A stretch of 64,000 bases of DNA. Origin: Fibrobacter sp. UWR3 (GTDB taxonomy: Bacteria > Fibrobacterota > Fibrobacteria > Fibrobacterales > Fibrobacteraceae). This document shows, one piece after another, positions 52,190-62,867 of this stretch. Location of the stretch: the NCBI RefSeq assembly GCF_900143055.1, contig NZ_FRCW01000005.1, forward strand, positions 186,001-250,000, in the 5' to 3' direction. The notes beneath the pieces were generated by a model that was given only the letters and a program-made list of their open reading frames with translations, did no database searches and was not told the origin of the DNA. Every line of letters starts with the position of its first letter. Positions within the stretch are counted from its first letter, which is position 1. Made by a program: the position numbers and the translations under genes.

Positions 52190-52927
52190 CTACTTGGCTT
52201 CCTTGAGCATCTTCTCCACGAGGTCCGGGCTGAAGCGGTCCTGGCGCTTGCCGTTGATGTAGAAGTTCGGGGTGCCCTGCACGCCGACCTTCACGCCCAA
52301 CTGGAAGTCCTTGTCAATGCGGGCTTCCATGGCAGAATCGAGAACCATGTCCTTCTTGAACTTTTCGATGTCGAGGCCGATTTCGGTAGCGACAGCGATA
52401 TAGATGGAATCGGAGAGTTCGCGGCTATGCGGAGCGAGGGCGTAGCGGTATTCCCAGAACTTGCCCTGCTTCTGGGCAGCGATGGAGGACGCGGCAGCGG
52501 CCTTGGCATTGCTGTGGAAGCTGAGCGGGAAATGCTTGTAGATGAACTGGATCTTGTCCGGGTACTTCTCGTTGAGTTCCTTCATCACAGGAGCGATGCG
52601 GGAGCAGTACGGGCACTGGAATTCGGTGAATTCAACAATCGTGAGCTTCGGATCCTTGGTGTTGCCGAAAACCGGGCTGTCGTCAACGGGGATATCCCAG
52701 ACCTTGTTGGCCTCTTCCATTTCCTTCTTGGCATCTTCGAGAGACATGCCTGCACGCTTTTCGAGAATGTAGGCAACAGCTTCCATGTTTGCCTCCATTT
52801 CGGTCACCTTCTTTTCGAGGGAGTCGATGCGGGCCTGCTGGTTGAAAGAACCACCGGCAGAGGCCTGGTTGCAGGCGACGAAACTAGCGGCAAGAACTGC
52901 CATAGCGACGATAGAGATACGTTTCAT
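52190..52927 (-). CDS. DsbA-like thioredoxin-fold lipoprotein
   Basis: 245 residues from the ATG at 52927 (MKRISIVAMAVLAASFVAC), which gives a lipobox FVAC. A helical spacer with coiled-coil character (IDSLEKKVTEMEANMEAV) leads to a DsbA/DsbG-type domain: IVEFTEFQCPYCSRIAPVMK (CPYC active site, about 110), KHFPLSFHSNAKAAAAS, and the cis-Pro loop VGVQGTPNFYINGK. It makes or repairs disulphides at the periplasmic membrane face. Position between two secreted cellulase genes suggests help in their folding, an inference. Confidence 0.9.
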   Translation of the reverse strand: MKRISIVAMAVLAASFVACNQASAGGSFNQQARIDSLEKKVTEMEANMEAVAYILEKRAGMSLEDAKKEMEEANKVWDIPVDDSPVFGNTKDPKLTIVEFTEFQCPYCSRIAPVMKELNEKYPDKIQFIYKHFPLSFHSNAKAAAASSIAAQKQGKFWEYRYALAPHSRELSDSIYIAVATEIGLDIEKFKKDMVLDSAMEARIDKDFQLGVKVGVQGTPNFYINGKRQDRFSPDLVEKMLKEAK

Positions 52928-53068
52928 GTTTTTCCTTTTAGTTGAATAAACCATCCAACGGGCGAAGTCCGCCCGCGTTTTGATTGAAATATATAAAATA
53001 GTTGGCAGAAGGCAGAACTTAGTTGGCTGATCTTAGCAGGTAGAAGGCTGTTTGTATTTACAAAAAAA

Positions 53069-53092
53069 GCGGGGGTAAAAAATACACCCCGC
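53069..53092 (-). terminator. Terminator of the GH9 gene
   Basis: GCGGGGG/ACCCCGC-type stem with a T-rich loop and seven T after it on the minus strand. The stretch 52955-53068 holds nothing else I can identify. Confidence 0.8.
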
Positions 53093-53116
53093 AATCCAAA
53101 AAAACTTACTGAAATT

Positions 53117-54871
53117 TTACAAAGACTTCACCATGAAGGTATGGCGCGATTTTGCAGAAATTACGCGAACCTGGAGCACACCCCTCGCGCGGAGCGAAAG
53201 CGTCGCCGTGCCCTGCAGGCCCTTGAACTGTTCAACCATCTTGCCGGCGAGGTCGAACACTTGCACGTCGAATGCAGAAGCGTCCATACCCGAAAGCGTG
53301 ATGGTAGAGCCGTTCTGGACAAGCGAAAAATCGGGAGCCTTCGCCACCACCGGCACCACGTCTACCGTATCCGGCTTTTCTTCCTCGCCAGGCATAGTGA
53401 CGGGCGCCTTCTTGCTGAGGATGTACCCGAGCGCACCCACGAGAGGCGCGTTCATATCGACGCAGACCTCGTTCACGTTCCAGGCAGAAACAGTCCCGTT
53501 GTGGCTCCCGCTGTTAAAGTCTCCCGCGATAAGGCCACCAAGCAGCTTGTTCTTTTCGGGCGGCTGGAGTCCGGAATCCACCTCGCGGCCCGTATCCTCG
53601 TTGCCATAGTACCCGCGATGGTGCGGGGACTTCGGGGCATTCGCGCCGTTCTTGGTAAACCCGACCACATAGGACTTCTTGTTGCTGTTGTCACCAAGCA
53701 GGTAAGCGACGTTCTTCTCGATAATGTCATCGAACTTGGTTTCGCCGTAGAAATTGGACATGAGCGCATACAGGAAAGCGCCACCCGCCGGAGAACGCAC
53801 GGAGAAAGAGCCGCCACCGCCGGTTTCGCCCATGAAGATATCGTTCTTCGCCTTCTTCTTGTAGATGTTGTCGAGGAACTGCTCCGCATCGTAGAAGGAA
53901 CCCGACGAAGGCGCCCAGTGGAACACGCCCTCACCCATCACCACGGAAAGCGGGACGGCGTTCGAGTAGTTGAGGCGCGTGTAGCTGCCCGAACTAAAAT
54001 CGAGATCAAAAAACCATTCGTCGGCTTCGGTCTTGTACTTCTCATCTTCCGTCGTGCGGTACAGTTCGAGCGCAGCGAGGAACGGACCATCCTTCCAGCG
54101 ACCATCCCACCAGCTGGATTCATAGAATCCGCCGGAGTTCGTGACACCCTTGTGCGACTTGGCGTAGGAATAGGCAGTCTTTGCAGCCTCGAGGTACTTC
54201 TTCTTGTTGGCTTCGTCGGGGTCGACGCGCGCCATCACGGCAAGCATTGCGGCAGCCATGCCCGGAGTAAAGCCGTCGTTGGCATCGCCCTTGACATAGC
54301 GGGGTTCACCGCCCTCGCCCTGGCCAAGCGTGCTCATCTTGCCCGCAGTGACCCACTTGGTGTGGTCGGCATTGCCGTCGCCCTTCACCGTCACAAAGGC
54401 AGAGCTGCTGATAGCGGCCTTCACCCAGAAATCAGCCTCGTAGCGGAGTTCCTCGAGCAGGTCACGGACCTCGTTGGGCTTGCCGCCCTTGCGCGTGTAG
54501 TCCTTGCTTTCCTTGTAGTCGGAATAGTCGCCTGTATAAAGGTCGTAAAAGCCCTTGGTGAATTCGGCATAGCCGAGTGCCAGAATGTAGGAGGCATAGC
54601 CCTGCGACTGGCCATACATCACGTGGTCGCCACAGTCGAACCAGCCACCCGAAACATCCTTGCCGTTGTAGCTGTCCTTGGTAAAGCTCTTGGTGTAGTT
54701 GGTGCCGTCGAGGATCCAGTTCGGGCCCTCACCAGAACGCTGTGCGCCAAAGAAACGTGTAGTCATCCAGGCCGCTTCGATGTAATCGTCTGTGCTGAGA
54801 GCCGCAAGACCGGCAGAGGGTATAAAGGCCATCAGGGAGAGGGCCGAAACAATAACTTTTCTACAATTCAT
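53117..54871 (-). CDS. Secreted GH9 endoglucanase
   Basis: 584 residues from the ATG at 54871 (signal peptide about 1-24; GGAGA ribosome site). GH9 signatures: GGWFDCGDHV (catalytic Asp pair; Cys in place of the common Ala), SPHHRGYYGNE, and WNVNEVCVDMNAPLVGALGY (catalytic Glu). After a Pro/Asp/Val linker (about 490-510), a C-terminal beta domain of about 75 residues (FDVQVFDLAGKMVEQFKGLQ to FMVKSL) resembles a type IX-style secretion/sorting domain, as found on many Fibrobacter cellulases. It hydrolyses cellulose outside the cell. Confidence 0.94.
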   Translation of the reverse strand: MNCRKVIVSALSLMAFIPSAGLAALSTDDYIEAAWMTTRFFGAQRSGEGPNWILDGTNYTKSFTKDSYNGKDVSGGWFDCGDHVMYGQSQGYASYILALGYAEFTKGFYDLYTGDYSDYKESKDYTRKGGKPNEVRDLLEELRYEADFWVKAAISSSAFVTVKGDGNADHTKWVTAGKMSTLGQGEGGEPRYVKGDANDGFTPGMAAAMLAVMARVDPDEANKKKYLEAAKTAYSYAKSHKGVTNSGGFYESSWWDGRWKDGPFLAALELYRTTEDEKYKTEADEWFFDLDFSSGSYTRLNYSNAVPLSVVMGEGVFHWAPSSGSFYDAEQFLDNIYKKKAKNDIFMGETGGGGSFSVRSPAGGAFLYALMSNFYGETKFDDIIEKNVAYLLGDNSNKKSYVVGFTKNGANAPKSPHHRGYYGNEDTGREVDSGLQPPEKNKLLGGLIAGDFNSGSHNGTVSAWNVNEVCVDMNAPLVGALGYILSKKAPVTMPGEEEKPDTVDVVPVVAKAPDFSLVQNGSTITLSGMDASAFDVQVFDLAGKMVEQFKGLQGTATLSLRARGVLQVRVISAKSRHTFMVKSL

Positions 54872-54951
54872 GTGTTCTCCGGTAAGGTACACCCACACCC
54901 ACCGGGCAACAATATAAGATTTTTTAGCGAAAAATCACACGAAAAGATTGT

Positions 54952-55743
54952 TTACACGGCCAAAGTCGTGACCAGCGTCTCATGAAGCAGGCCATTCGTG
55001 AAAATCGCCTGCTCGGCATCCACGAATTCAAGCGGTTTGCCGTCAATGCGGGTAGATTTCCCGCCCGCTTCCTCTACCAGCAGGGCAATCGCCCCGATGT
55101 CCCACGGGTAGCTCATGGTCATCACGAAGCAGTCTATGCGCCCGCAGGCCGTAAAACAGCCCTCGATGACGGCAGAACCCAGGCACTTGACGCGCTCGAA
55201 GGCAACCGCCTCGCGGGCAAAGTTGCGGGAATTCTGCTCGTTAATCTTTTGCGCATCGCCCACGTTAAAATCGCCGTTGCTCACGATAGCGTGAATGGAA
55301 TCGCTCTCGCGACTCACGTGAATCGCCTTCCCGTTCATGAAGGCTCCCCCGCCCTTGCTGGCCGTATAGAGCTCGCCCAGCTTGGGGAGGTTTACCGCCG
55401 CCACCAGAGGCTTGCCCTCAAAATGGAGCGCGATGGAGATACCCCAGAGCGGAATCCCGCGGCTAAAATTCACGGTGCCATCCACCGGGTCGATAATCCA
55501 CAGGTAGCGCGGGTCCGAGCCCTCGATGACGCCCGCCTCTTCCGTGCGAATAGAATGCGTGGGGAAAGCCTTCCGGATTCCCTCGACAATCAGCTTTTCG
55601 CTTGCAATATCGGCGCGGGTAACAACATCTTTCTTGGACTTGTAGTGAATTTCGCCCAGATCCTGCTGGATTTCAAGGCAGAGGTCACCGGCGCGCTTGG
55701 CAAGCGTTTCGGCAACAGAAAGGAAATTTTGGGATTCTTGCAT
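54952..55743 (-). CDS. suhB: Inositol monophosphatase family protein
   Basis: 263 residues from the ATG at 55743. Metal-binding motifs EEAG (about 69), WIIDPVDGTVNFSRG (about 86-100) and SYPWDIGAIALLVEEAGG (about 215) define the family. It dephosphorylates inositol-1-phosphate or related sugar phosphates; in several bacteria SuhB also joins rRNA antitermination. Cytoplasmic. The gene lies between lipoprotein and cellulase genes with no clear operon link. Confidence 0.92.
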   Translation of the reverse strand: MQESQNFLSVAETLAKRAGDLCLEIQQDLGEIHYKSKKDVVTRADIASEKLIVEGIRKAFPTHSIRTEEAGVIEGSDPRYLWIIDPVDGTVNFSRGIPLWGISIALHFEGKPLVAAVNLPKLGELYTASKGGGAFMNGKAIHVSRESDSIHAIVSNGDFNVGDAQKINEQNSRNFAREAVAFERVKCLGSAVIEGCFTACGRIDCFVMTMSYPWDIGAIALLVEEAGGKSTRIDGKPLEFVDAEQAIFTNGLLHETLVTTLAV

Positions 55744-55781
55744 TTTAGTTGGCAAAACTTAGTTGGCTGTCGGCAGGCGCC

Positions 55782-58106
55782 CTACTCCGGGTAGGCGCAG
55801 CAGCGGAAGCCGATGGTCGGGGACTTGTAGAATGCGGCGGCCTCGCGGTAACGCACCTTCTCGCCCGTGAGGAATACCACCTTGACTTCGGAGGGAACGT
55901 ACTTCAGGCCGTTGCCCAGCGTGTCGAGCCACGCGTCGCCACCCTTCTTGTACTCGGAGTACAGCGCGTAGTCCTCGCCGATGGTATTGCCCGAAGAATC
56001 CTGCACGGTAAAGAACTGCAGGCTGTCCGTGAAATCCTTCTGCGAAAGTACCTTGAAGAGCGTGCGCGATGTATCGGCAGCAAACACGGTATCGACCTTC
56101 GAGCCCTCTCGGTACAGGTACACGGAATCGGTCGTGTATGCGGGCCTCGTGAAATACGGGTACGAACGGTTCGTGCACAGCGCAAGCGATTCGCGGTCTA
56201 GCCCGCTATAAATCTTGTAGCTAGAACCCTTCGCTACGGCAACCGTATCTTCGGACCTGCCAATGACCCATTCCTGGTACTGGCCAGGCATGTCGCGCAC
56301 ACCCATCGGGTTCACGCACCGGTAATCGCGCTTCGAGACATCCGCCGCAGAAGCAGAATCGTTCGTGCCCACGTTGCAGTAGCTGAACAGGTATTCGCTC
56401 GCATCTACGTCGAGTTCGTTCAGCACGCCGTACGAAAGCGAACCGCCCGAAAGGCAAACCAGTTCCCAGTCGCGTTCCTTGCACAGGCTGACGGTAAACC
56501 CGCTGGCCGAAACGCCCTCGCACGCGGCAACTGCCTCGGAATGGAGCACGTTGTAGACGAACTCGCCCGAGTCGTTCCTGTGTTCAAACTTCTCCATGCA
56601 GAAACTGGCCGAATCGCCCGTAGAAACAGGCACAAATCCCTCGGGACACTCCATTTCGGACGCAAGTTTGCCGGGAGAAACCGCAATGGTGTCGATAAGC
56701 GCCGTCGAGTAATACCCGGACTTGTCCTTCGCACGGATGCGGAAAATAATCGTATCGCCCGGGGAAACCCAACGGATAGTATCGGTCACAAAAGTTCCCG
56801 TCGCGGACACCGCCATGGTATCGCCATCGACCGCGTAAAGCTTGTTGTAGCGGCCCGAACCGCCCGCATAGCCGTATTCCTTCCACTCCTTCAAGTTCAC
56901 GTCGTAATGTTCCACGACATAGACCGCGACCGTATCGTAACACAGCGTGAACAGGCACGTATCCGGAATCAGCACGACCGTATCGGATTCAATCGGGTGG
57001 TCCACCTTGTAGGGGTCCACTCCCCTGCTCCAGAAAATACGCAGGCGGTTGTTGCTATCGAGCCGTGCCATTCCCGGGAACAGAGAATCTTCCATAAAGT
57101 AGAGGCGCGTAGGCATTACGGGAGCAACGGAATCCGTTGTCAGGAACAGCTGGTTCGTCTCGACCGTAGAAAGGCCTTCCGTTCCCGAGGAATTGCCCAC
57201 GGAATCCCAGGCCGAAATTCCAATCGTGTATTCCGACATGGACTTGAGTCCCTCGATCACCATGCGGAACCGGTTCAGCGAATCGGCATCGAAATCAAAG
57301 CCCTTCCCGTCGGTAATGGAAATGCGCAGGTAGTTCTTCACGTTATCGCCGTGCGAAACGGAATCGAACCACACGGAATCAGAGCTTGCACGAATCCTGG
57401 AATGCCGCGTGTAGTAGGTCGAACCGGTAGAATCCACCCCGTCGGGGCCGGTCAGCGTAATCTTCAGGTCGCGCAGGTCCTCGTCCTTGTCCGAAGACCA
57501 GATAACCACGTTGTAACCGACAATCATCCCCGAAAGGTACATCGGCTTGTAGAAGTTGGTCTGGTCAGTCGGGCGGTACCATTCAAAAAGTGCGCCAGTC
57601 GTCCACACGGAATCGTACACCGTCACCCGCGAAGGCGGAATGTCGTCGCCAAAATGCAGGAACACGCGCTGTACGGAACCCGGATCACCATCGGTGTACT
57701 CGCAGAACAGGGCCACCTGCACGCTATCATACCCCTGGTCCACATAGTCCTTGACCAGCTCAGTCAAGTCAAGCGTATCGTAAACGCGCTCGGTACCCGA
57801 AGAATAGTCTATGGACTTGGTCGCCTTGTCAATCTGCTTCGAAGAAACCGCCTTCGAGGTATCGTCCACGACGGTCGTATCTATCCAAACATGAATGTAG
57901 GCAAAGTCTTCCCTGTCGATGGGCAAACGGTAACGGACGCTAAAACACGCAGAAGTGTCGTTTTCGTCGGCACACCCCTGAATTACGCTCAGTTCCATGA
58001 TTTCGCGGTCAAACAGAAACTCGGTCCCTTCATCCTCGTCGGAACACGACACCGCCAAAATACAGAACGCAAAAAGCAGGAGCAGTCTTGAAAAATACTG
58101 TTTCAT
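55782..58106 (-). CDS. Large lipoprotein with FnIII-like repeats and an FGE/SUMF1-like C-terminus
   Basis: 774 residues from the ATG at 58106, which gives the lipobox LAVSC. Several Fn3-like or immunoglobulin-like beta domains span about 35-500 (IPPSRVTVYDSVWTTGALFE, YTIGISAWDSVGNSSGTEG). The last 250 residues start CPEGFVPVSTGDSASFCMEK and continue with LCKERDWELVCLSG, YRCVNPMGVRDMPGQYQEWV and a final TIGFRCC, a diverged formylglycine-generating-enzyme-like (SUMF1) fold, also the fold class close to C-type lectins. Catalytic cysteines cannot be confirmed by eye. Probably a surface-binding protein. Confidence 0.78.
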   Translation of the reverse strand: MKQYFSRLLLLFAFCILAVSCSDEDEGTEFLFDREIMELSVIQGCADENDTSACFSVRYRLPIDREDFAYIHVWIDTTVVDDTSKAVSSKQIDKATKSIDYSSGTERVYDTLDLTELVKDYVDQGYDSVQVALFCEYTDGDPGSVQRVFLHFGDDIPPSRVTVYDSVWTTGALFEWYRPTDQTNFYKPMYLSGMIVGYNVVIWSSDKDEDLRDLKITLTGPDGVDSTGSTYYTRHSRIRASSDSVWFDSVSHGDNVKNYLRISITDGKGFDFDADSLNRFRMVIEGLKSMSEYTIGISAWDSVGNSSGTEGLSTVETNQLFLTTDSVAPVMPTRLYFMEDSLFPGMARLDSNNRLRIFWSRGVDPYKVDHPIESDTVVLIPDTCLFTLCYDTVAVYVVEHYDVNLKEWKEYGYAGGSGRYNKLYAVDGDTMAVSATGTFVTDTIRWVSPGDTIIFRIRAKDKSGYYSTALIDTIAVSPGKLASEMECPEGFVPVSTGDSASFCMEKFEHRNDSGEFVYNVLHSEAVAACEGVSASGFTVSLCKERDWELVCLSGGSLSYGVLNELDVDASEYLFSYCNVGTNDSASAADVSKRDYRCVNPMGVRDMPGQYQEWVIGRSEDTVAVAKGSSYKIYSGLDRESLALCTNRSYPYFTRPAYTTDSVYLYREGSKVDTVFAADTSRTLFKVLSQKDFTDSLQFFTVQDSSGNTIGEDYALYSEYKKGGDAWLDTLGNGLKYVPSEVKVVFLTGEKVRYREAAAFYKSPTIGFRCCAYPE

Positions 58107-58302
58107 CATATATGAATTTAGCAAAATGCACTTGATGAGCCCCAAAAGCACGCCAAGAAACGCGCCGAAAACCTCCGAAAAAGGGATTTTCACGCATTAT
58201 ATGCAGCCAAAAGAGGTTTTTTGTGGAATAAAGTAAATTTTTTCAGGAAAAATGTACGCTACGTCACAATAAAATGTAAATTAGAGAAAAAAGAGGATGT
58301 TT

Positions 58303-58530
58303 ATGAAGAAACTTATGATACCCGCACTCGCCATCGCAGCGCTCATGCTCGCCGCATGCGGTGACAGCAATTCCGCCAAGGCCTGCCAGAAGCCCGCCTA
58401 CTGCTACAGGACGACAGAAGACACCCAGAGGCATTGCGACCTCGACAAGGAAGTTACCGAAGTCAAGGTGCAGCAGGCGAAGGACGCAGGAATCTTCAAG
58501 GAAGAATTCGAGGACTGCTGGGACATGTAG
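58303..58530 (+). CDS. Small cysteine-containing lipoprotein
   Basis: 75 residues from the ATG at 58303, with AGAGG upstream; the Met two codons earlier is alternative. Lipobox LAAC at about residue 19. The mature peptide is only about 55 residues, with four more cysteines (ACQKPAYCYRTTEDTQRHCD, FEDCWDM) that could form two disulphides, and a charged helix. No family recognised. Followed by a strong terminator, so it is monocistronic. Confidence 0.75.
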   Translation: MKKLMIPALAIAALMLAACGDSNSAKACQKPAYCYRTTEDTQRHCDLDKEVTEVKVQQAKDAGIFKEEFEDCWDM

Positions 58531-58552
58531 CCCCACCTTCTTGTGCATTTGC

Positions 58553-58586
58553 AAAAGGCCCGTCCGAATGGACAGGCCTTTTTTTG
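58553..58586 (+). terminator. Rho-independent terminator
   Basis: AAAGGCC-C-GTCC-GAAT-GGAC-A-GGCCTTT with one internal mismatch and seven or more T. Confidence 0.9.
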
Positions 58587-58606
58587 TTAATCCCGAAGCG
58601 CCCTTT

Positions 58607-59287
58607 TTACCAACTTACAATCGGAGTATTCCAGGCAAGGTTCACAACCATACTGCGCACCGCACCTTCCCAATCACCCTTAGAAACAGCAAACGTATAC
58701 CCCATAGAGCCTTCGGCATGGCCATAGCCCAGAAGCTTCTTCGTCTTGGCATCGTAGAAGGCATACTTACATTTTGACATAAACACGTTGGTGGAATACG
58801 AACCTCCCATTGGATTCATTCCCAAGGGGTCCATCGACCTCGCCTGCACAGTACCCGCCTCGTAGTGGTGTACCTCGGTATCGCGACCAAGCCAGATATC
58901 GGACACGACGATGTACAAATCGACATTGTCCTCCATATTCGCGAACGCAGGCGTATCGAAGTCCTCGTTACCCAATTTTTGCTTTGTGTAAGAGATATCC
59001 CCCGGCTGCACCTGCTTCATGGAGAACTTGATTTGATTTCGTGTTTCCGCATTCAGGTAATCTTTCATCTGCGGGCCGAACCACTTGGCAAAGTTATCCA
59101 CGTATTCGGGCAAATCGTCTTTCAAGTCGTCAGGATTGGCAACCGTAGGCTTTGCAAATACAACCTTTGCCGTAGTGGCTTTCGGCATGCTTTTCCACTC
59201 CGCATCGATGTAATAGCGCGGGGCGGCACACGCCGTAAAGAAAACTCCCGCAAGTATAGACAACATAACAAGTTTCAAAAATTTCAT
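58607..59287 (-). CDS. Putative lipoprotein
   Basis: 226 residues; lipobox FTAC at about residue 20. The mature region has beta strands around VDLYIVVSDIWLGRDTEVHH and a Gly-rich tail (LGYGHAEGSMGYTFAVSKGD) ending MVVNLAWNTPIVSW. AAAGGAG ribosome site and a clear promoter. No family recognised. It stands alone between convergent and downstream genes. Confidence 0.75.
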   Translation of the reverse strand: MKFLKLVMLSILAGVFFTACAAPRYYIDAEWKSMPKATTAKVVFAKPTVANPDDLKDDLPEYVDNFAKWFGPQMKDYLNAETRNQIKFSMKQVQPGDISYTKQKLGNEDFDTPAFANMEDNVDLYIVVSDIWLGRDTEVHHYEAGTVQARSMDPLGMNPMGGSYSTNVFMSKCKYAFYDAKTKKLLGYGHAEGSMGYTFAVSKGDWEGAVRSMVVNLAWNTPIVSW

Positions 59288-59311
59288 ACAAACTCCTTTT
59301 TCTTTATCCTC

Positions 59312-59340
59312 AATATATAATTTCTTTTAAAGTTTGTCTA
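59312..59340 (-). promoter_or_regulatory. Promoter of the 58607 lipoprotein gene
   Basis: Minus strand TAGACA (59340-59335), 17-base spacer, TATATT (59317-59312), about 25 bases before the ATG. Confidence 0.75.
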
Positions 59341-59432
59341 TAAAAAATGCCCCCGTTTTTTTCCGGAGGCAATTTTTAAAGGAGATCCATTCACTTCGGC
59401 TTACGCCTCCGTTCAGGATGACACAAGACAAT

Positions 59433-60893
<1,461 letters not shown>

Positions 60894-60977
60894 TTACCTC
60901 TTTTGCGCATAGAATATAGCAAAAATGTCACGGGTCTGGCAAAAAAAGACGCATTTTGTAGCAACAAAACGCCATTG

Positions 60978-61006
60978 GATCCCTCGGCTTTCAGCCTCAG
61001 GATGAC
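60978..61006 (+). repeat. GATCC...GGATGAC palindromic element
   Basis: GATCCCTCGGCTTTCAGCCT then CAGGATGAC, in the pth-guaB gap. A longer relative, GATCCATTCACTTCGGCTTA continuing to TTCAGGATGAC, lies at 59384-59422. Confidence 0.55.
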
Positions 61007-61014
61007 TCTACGAG

Positions 61015-61569
61015 TCATTTCCCATTGTAACGTTCCATGCACTTCTCGATGCCGAGCTTGAAGTAGCATTCCACGAGAGCCGGGACCTTTGCAATCGCCT
61101 CTTCAAAGACCGGACGGTCCTCGGGCGAGAACTTCGCCAAGACCCAGTTGGAGAGGTCAAATTTCGGGGGGCACTTGCCCACGCCAAAGCGGATGCGCGG
61201 GAACTTGTCGCCCACATGCTCGATGATGTTCCTAAGCCCGTTCTGGCCACCGTGACTGCCATCCTTGCGGCAACGGATGCGGCCTACGTCCAAATTAATG
61301 TCGTCGCTAAAGACCAGCAGATGGTCGACCTTCACCTTGTACCAGGTCATCAGGGCCTGAACAGCCTCGCCCGAAAGGTTCATGTAGGTCTGCGGCTTTG
61401 CGAGCAGGCATTCCTCGCCCGCTATAGTCACCTTCATGGTGAGCGCCTTGTGTTCGCTCTTCCAGTCCTTGTTCGGGTCGGCAAGCTTTTCAACCGCCAT
61501 AAAACCCGCGTTGTGATGCGTGTTAGAATACTGAGTACCAGGATTTCCAAGACCTACGATAATGTACAT
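61015..61569 (-). CDS. pth: Peptidyl-tRNA hydrolase
   Basis: 184 residues, family length. It frees tRNA from stalled peptidyl-tRNA. Active-site residues: GLGNPGTQYSNTHHNAG (catalytic His in the THHNAG segment), KPQTYMNLSGEAV, and DDINLDVGRIRCRKDGSHGG with Asp and the basic patch. Probably upstream partner of guaB on the same strand. Confidence 0.97.
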   Translation of the reverse strand: MYIIVGLGNPGTQYSNTHHNAGFMAVEKLADPNKDWKSEHKALTMKVTIAGEECLLAKPQTYMNLSGEAVQALMTWYKVKVDHLLVFSDDINLDVGRIRCRKDGSHGGQNGLRNIIEHVGDKFPRIRFGVGKCPPKFDLSNWVLAKFSPEDRPVFEEAIAKVPALVECYFKLGIEKCMERYNGK

Positions 61570-61615
61570 GCGACAAATTTAGAAAATTACGACAAGAATG
61601 CTTTTTGCGCAATTT

Positions 61616-62851
61616 TTACTTGTACCTTATGCAGCGGACGGGCAGATAATAGTTTGCTAAATCGTCTTCCGATATCTCGGGTTCATCTTTCGAGATATCG
61701 ACATAATAAATCCAGTCGCGCGACGACCCCTGCGTAGATGTCCAGAATACGGCAAGTTCATTTTCGCCAAAGAACAGTGCAGGCTGGTAGTATGGGCCAT
61801 AACCCGCAATACGGGCCCCGTCGAAATACACCGGAATATAGGGGTCGCTCTTGAAGGCTTCTACAGTGTTACCATAGAAGTCCACTTCCCACTGTTCCAA
61901 TTCGTTTCCCGTAAAATAGGGTGCCTGCGAGAGGTCAATCCCGTCAAAAGACACAAAGGCGTCGTTCCCCGTGTGGGCAGCAAGTGACCATGCATCTGTA
62001 CCAAAGTTGGCGTATGTCATCGTTAGCCACTTGAGCTGGAATACGATCCACCCGCCCGAAGGAATTTCGTTCGCAATCTTTATGGGCAAGTAGTATTGCC
62101 CGTTTTCATCCGGAACATACGAATCGAAACTGACCTGAGATATACCAACCGTATTTCCTTCACCACCGAACAACTGGCTGATGTAACTGACCGGCGTTTC
62201 AATAAACTCATTCCCTAGATAAAAACGAAGGTCCATACCAGAGATAGCGTTCGACTCATTGTTGTGTACTTCTATAAAGAAATCCGCGCAATTAAGCCAG
62301 TCGTAGCCAGGTGCGCAATTATCGGTATTCTGGTAGGCACTCGGCTTGACTTTCACGTCTATCTTGGCATCGTTGCTTTCCGACATGTACGTCGGTATGT
62401 CGACCACCTCGCCTGCACCCACATATTTCACAGAAAAACCTATTGCATCCGTACCTCCGGCATTTTTAGACCTGAGTGCCGAGGGAGTCGCGAAAGAAAA
62501 AAGATCCCTCCATTCCCCTTCATCGGGAACGTGCCAGCCATCCGGGCAGACATCCGAAAGCGGCCATCCGTAGAGGCGACCGTACTTATCGCAGAGTTTC
62601 GGGGAATTGAAGAAACACAGGCTACCCGACTTTGCGTAGCTCAGGTTTTCTGCCATCCACTCCACCTTCCCTACCGATACAGTCTTGTAGGTACGACCAT
62701 CGCGGTAGTCGGTCATTTCACCAGAAACGCCATCTTTTCCGCTGGAATCCTCCGGGCCATACTCGTCCTGAATTTTTTGCGCATAGTCGGTGCAGGCGCA
62801 TAGGGATGCGACTACGAAAACAGAAACTATGACGCCGAAGAGTCTTCTCAT
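61616..62851 (-). CDS. FISUMP lipoprotein split by a CBM3-like insert
   Basis: 411 residues, lipobox LCAC (C20). FISUMP N-terminal part at about 48-144 (DYRDGRTYKTVSVGKVEWMA, YGRLYGWPLSDVCPDGWHVP, DAIGFSVKY). Where the domain normally continues through a Gly-rich loop, about 200 residues intervene (160-354) with features of a family-3 carbohydrate-binding module: FFIEVHNNESNAISGMDLRF, a PSGGWIVFQLKW strand, WSLAAHTG, and PVYFDGARIAGYGP. FISUMP then resumes (ALFFGENELAVFWTSTQGSS) and ends LPVRCIRYK. It starts 16 bases after the next FISUMP gene. Confidence 0.85.
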   Translation of the reverse strand: MRRLFGVIVSVFVVASLCACTDYAQKIQDEYGPEDSSGKDGVSGEMTDYRDGRTYKTVSVGKVEWMAENLSYAKSGSLCFFNSPKLCDKYGRLYGWPLSDVCPDGWHVPDEGEWRDLFSFATPSALRSKNAGGTDAIGFSVKYVGAGEVVDIPTYMSESNDAKIDVKVKPSAYQNTDNCAPGYDWLNCADFFIEVHNNESNAISGMDLRFYLGNEFIETPVSYISQLFGGEGNTVGISQVSFDSYVPDENGQYYLPIKIANEIPSGGWIVFQLKWLTMTYANFGTDAWSLAAHTGNDAFVSFDGIDLSQAPYFTGNELEQWEVDFYGNTVEAFKSDPYIPVYFDGARIAGYGPYYQPALFFGENELAVFWTSTQGSSRDWIYYVDISKDEPEISEDDLANYYLPVRCIRYK

Positions 62852-62867
62852 ATAAAACTTCTATAAT

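Noticed and set aside
53141-54985. 614-residue plus-strand frame
   Set aside because: Antisense of the GH9 gene.
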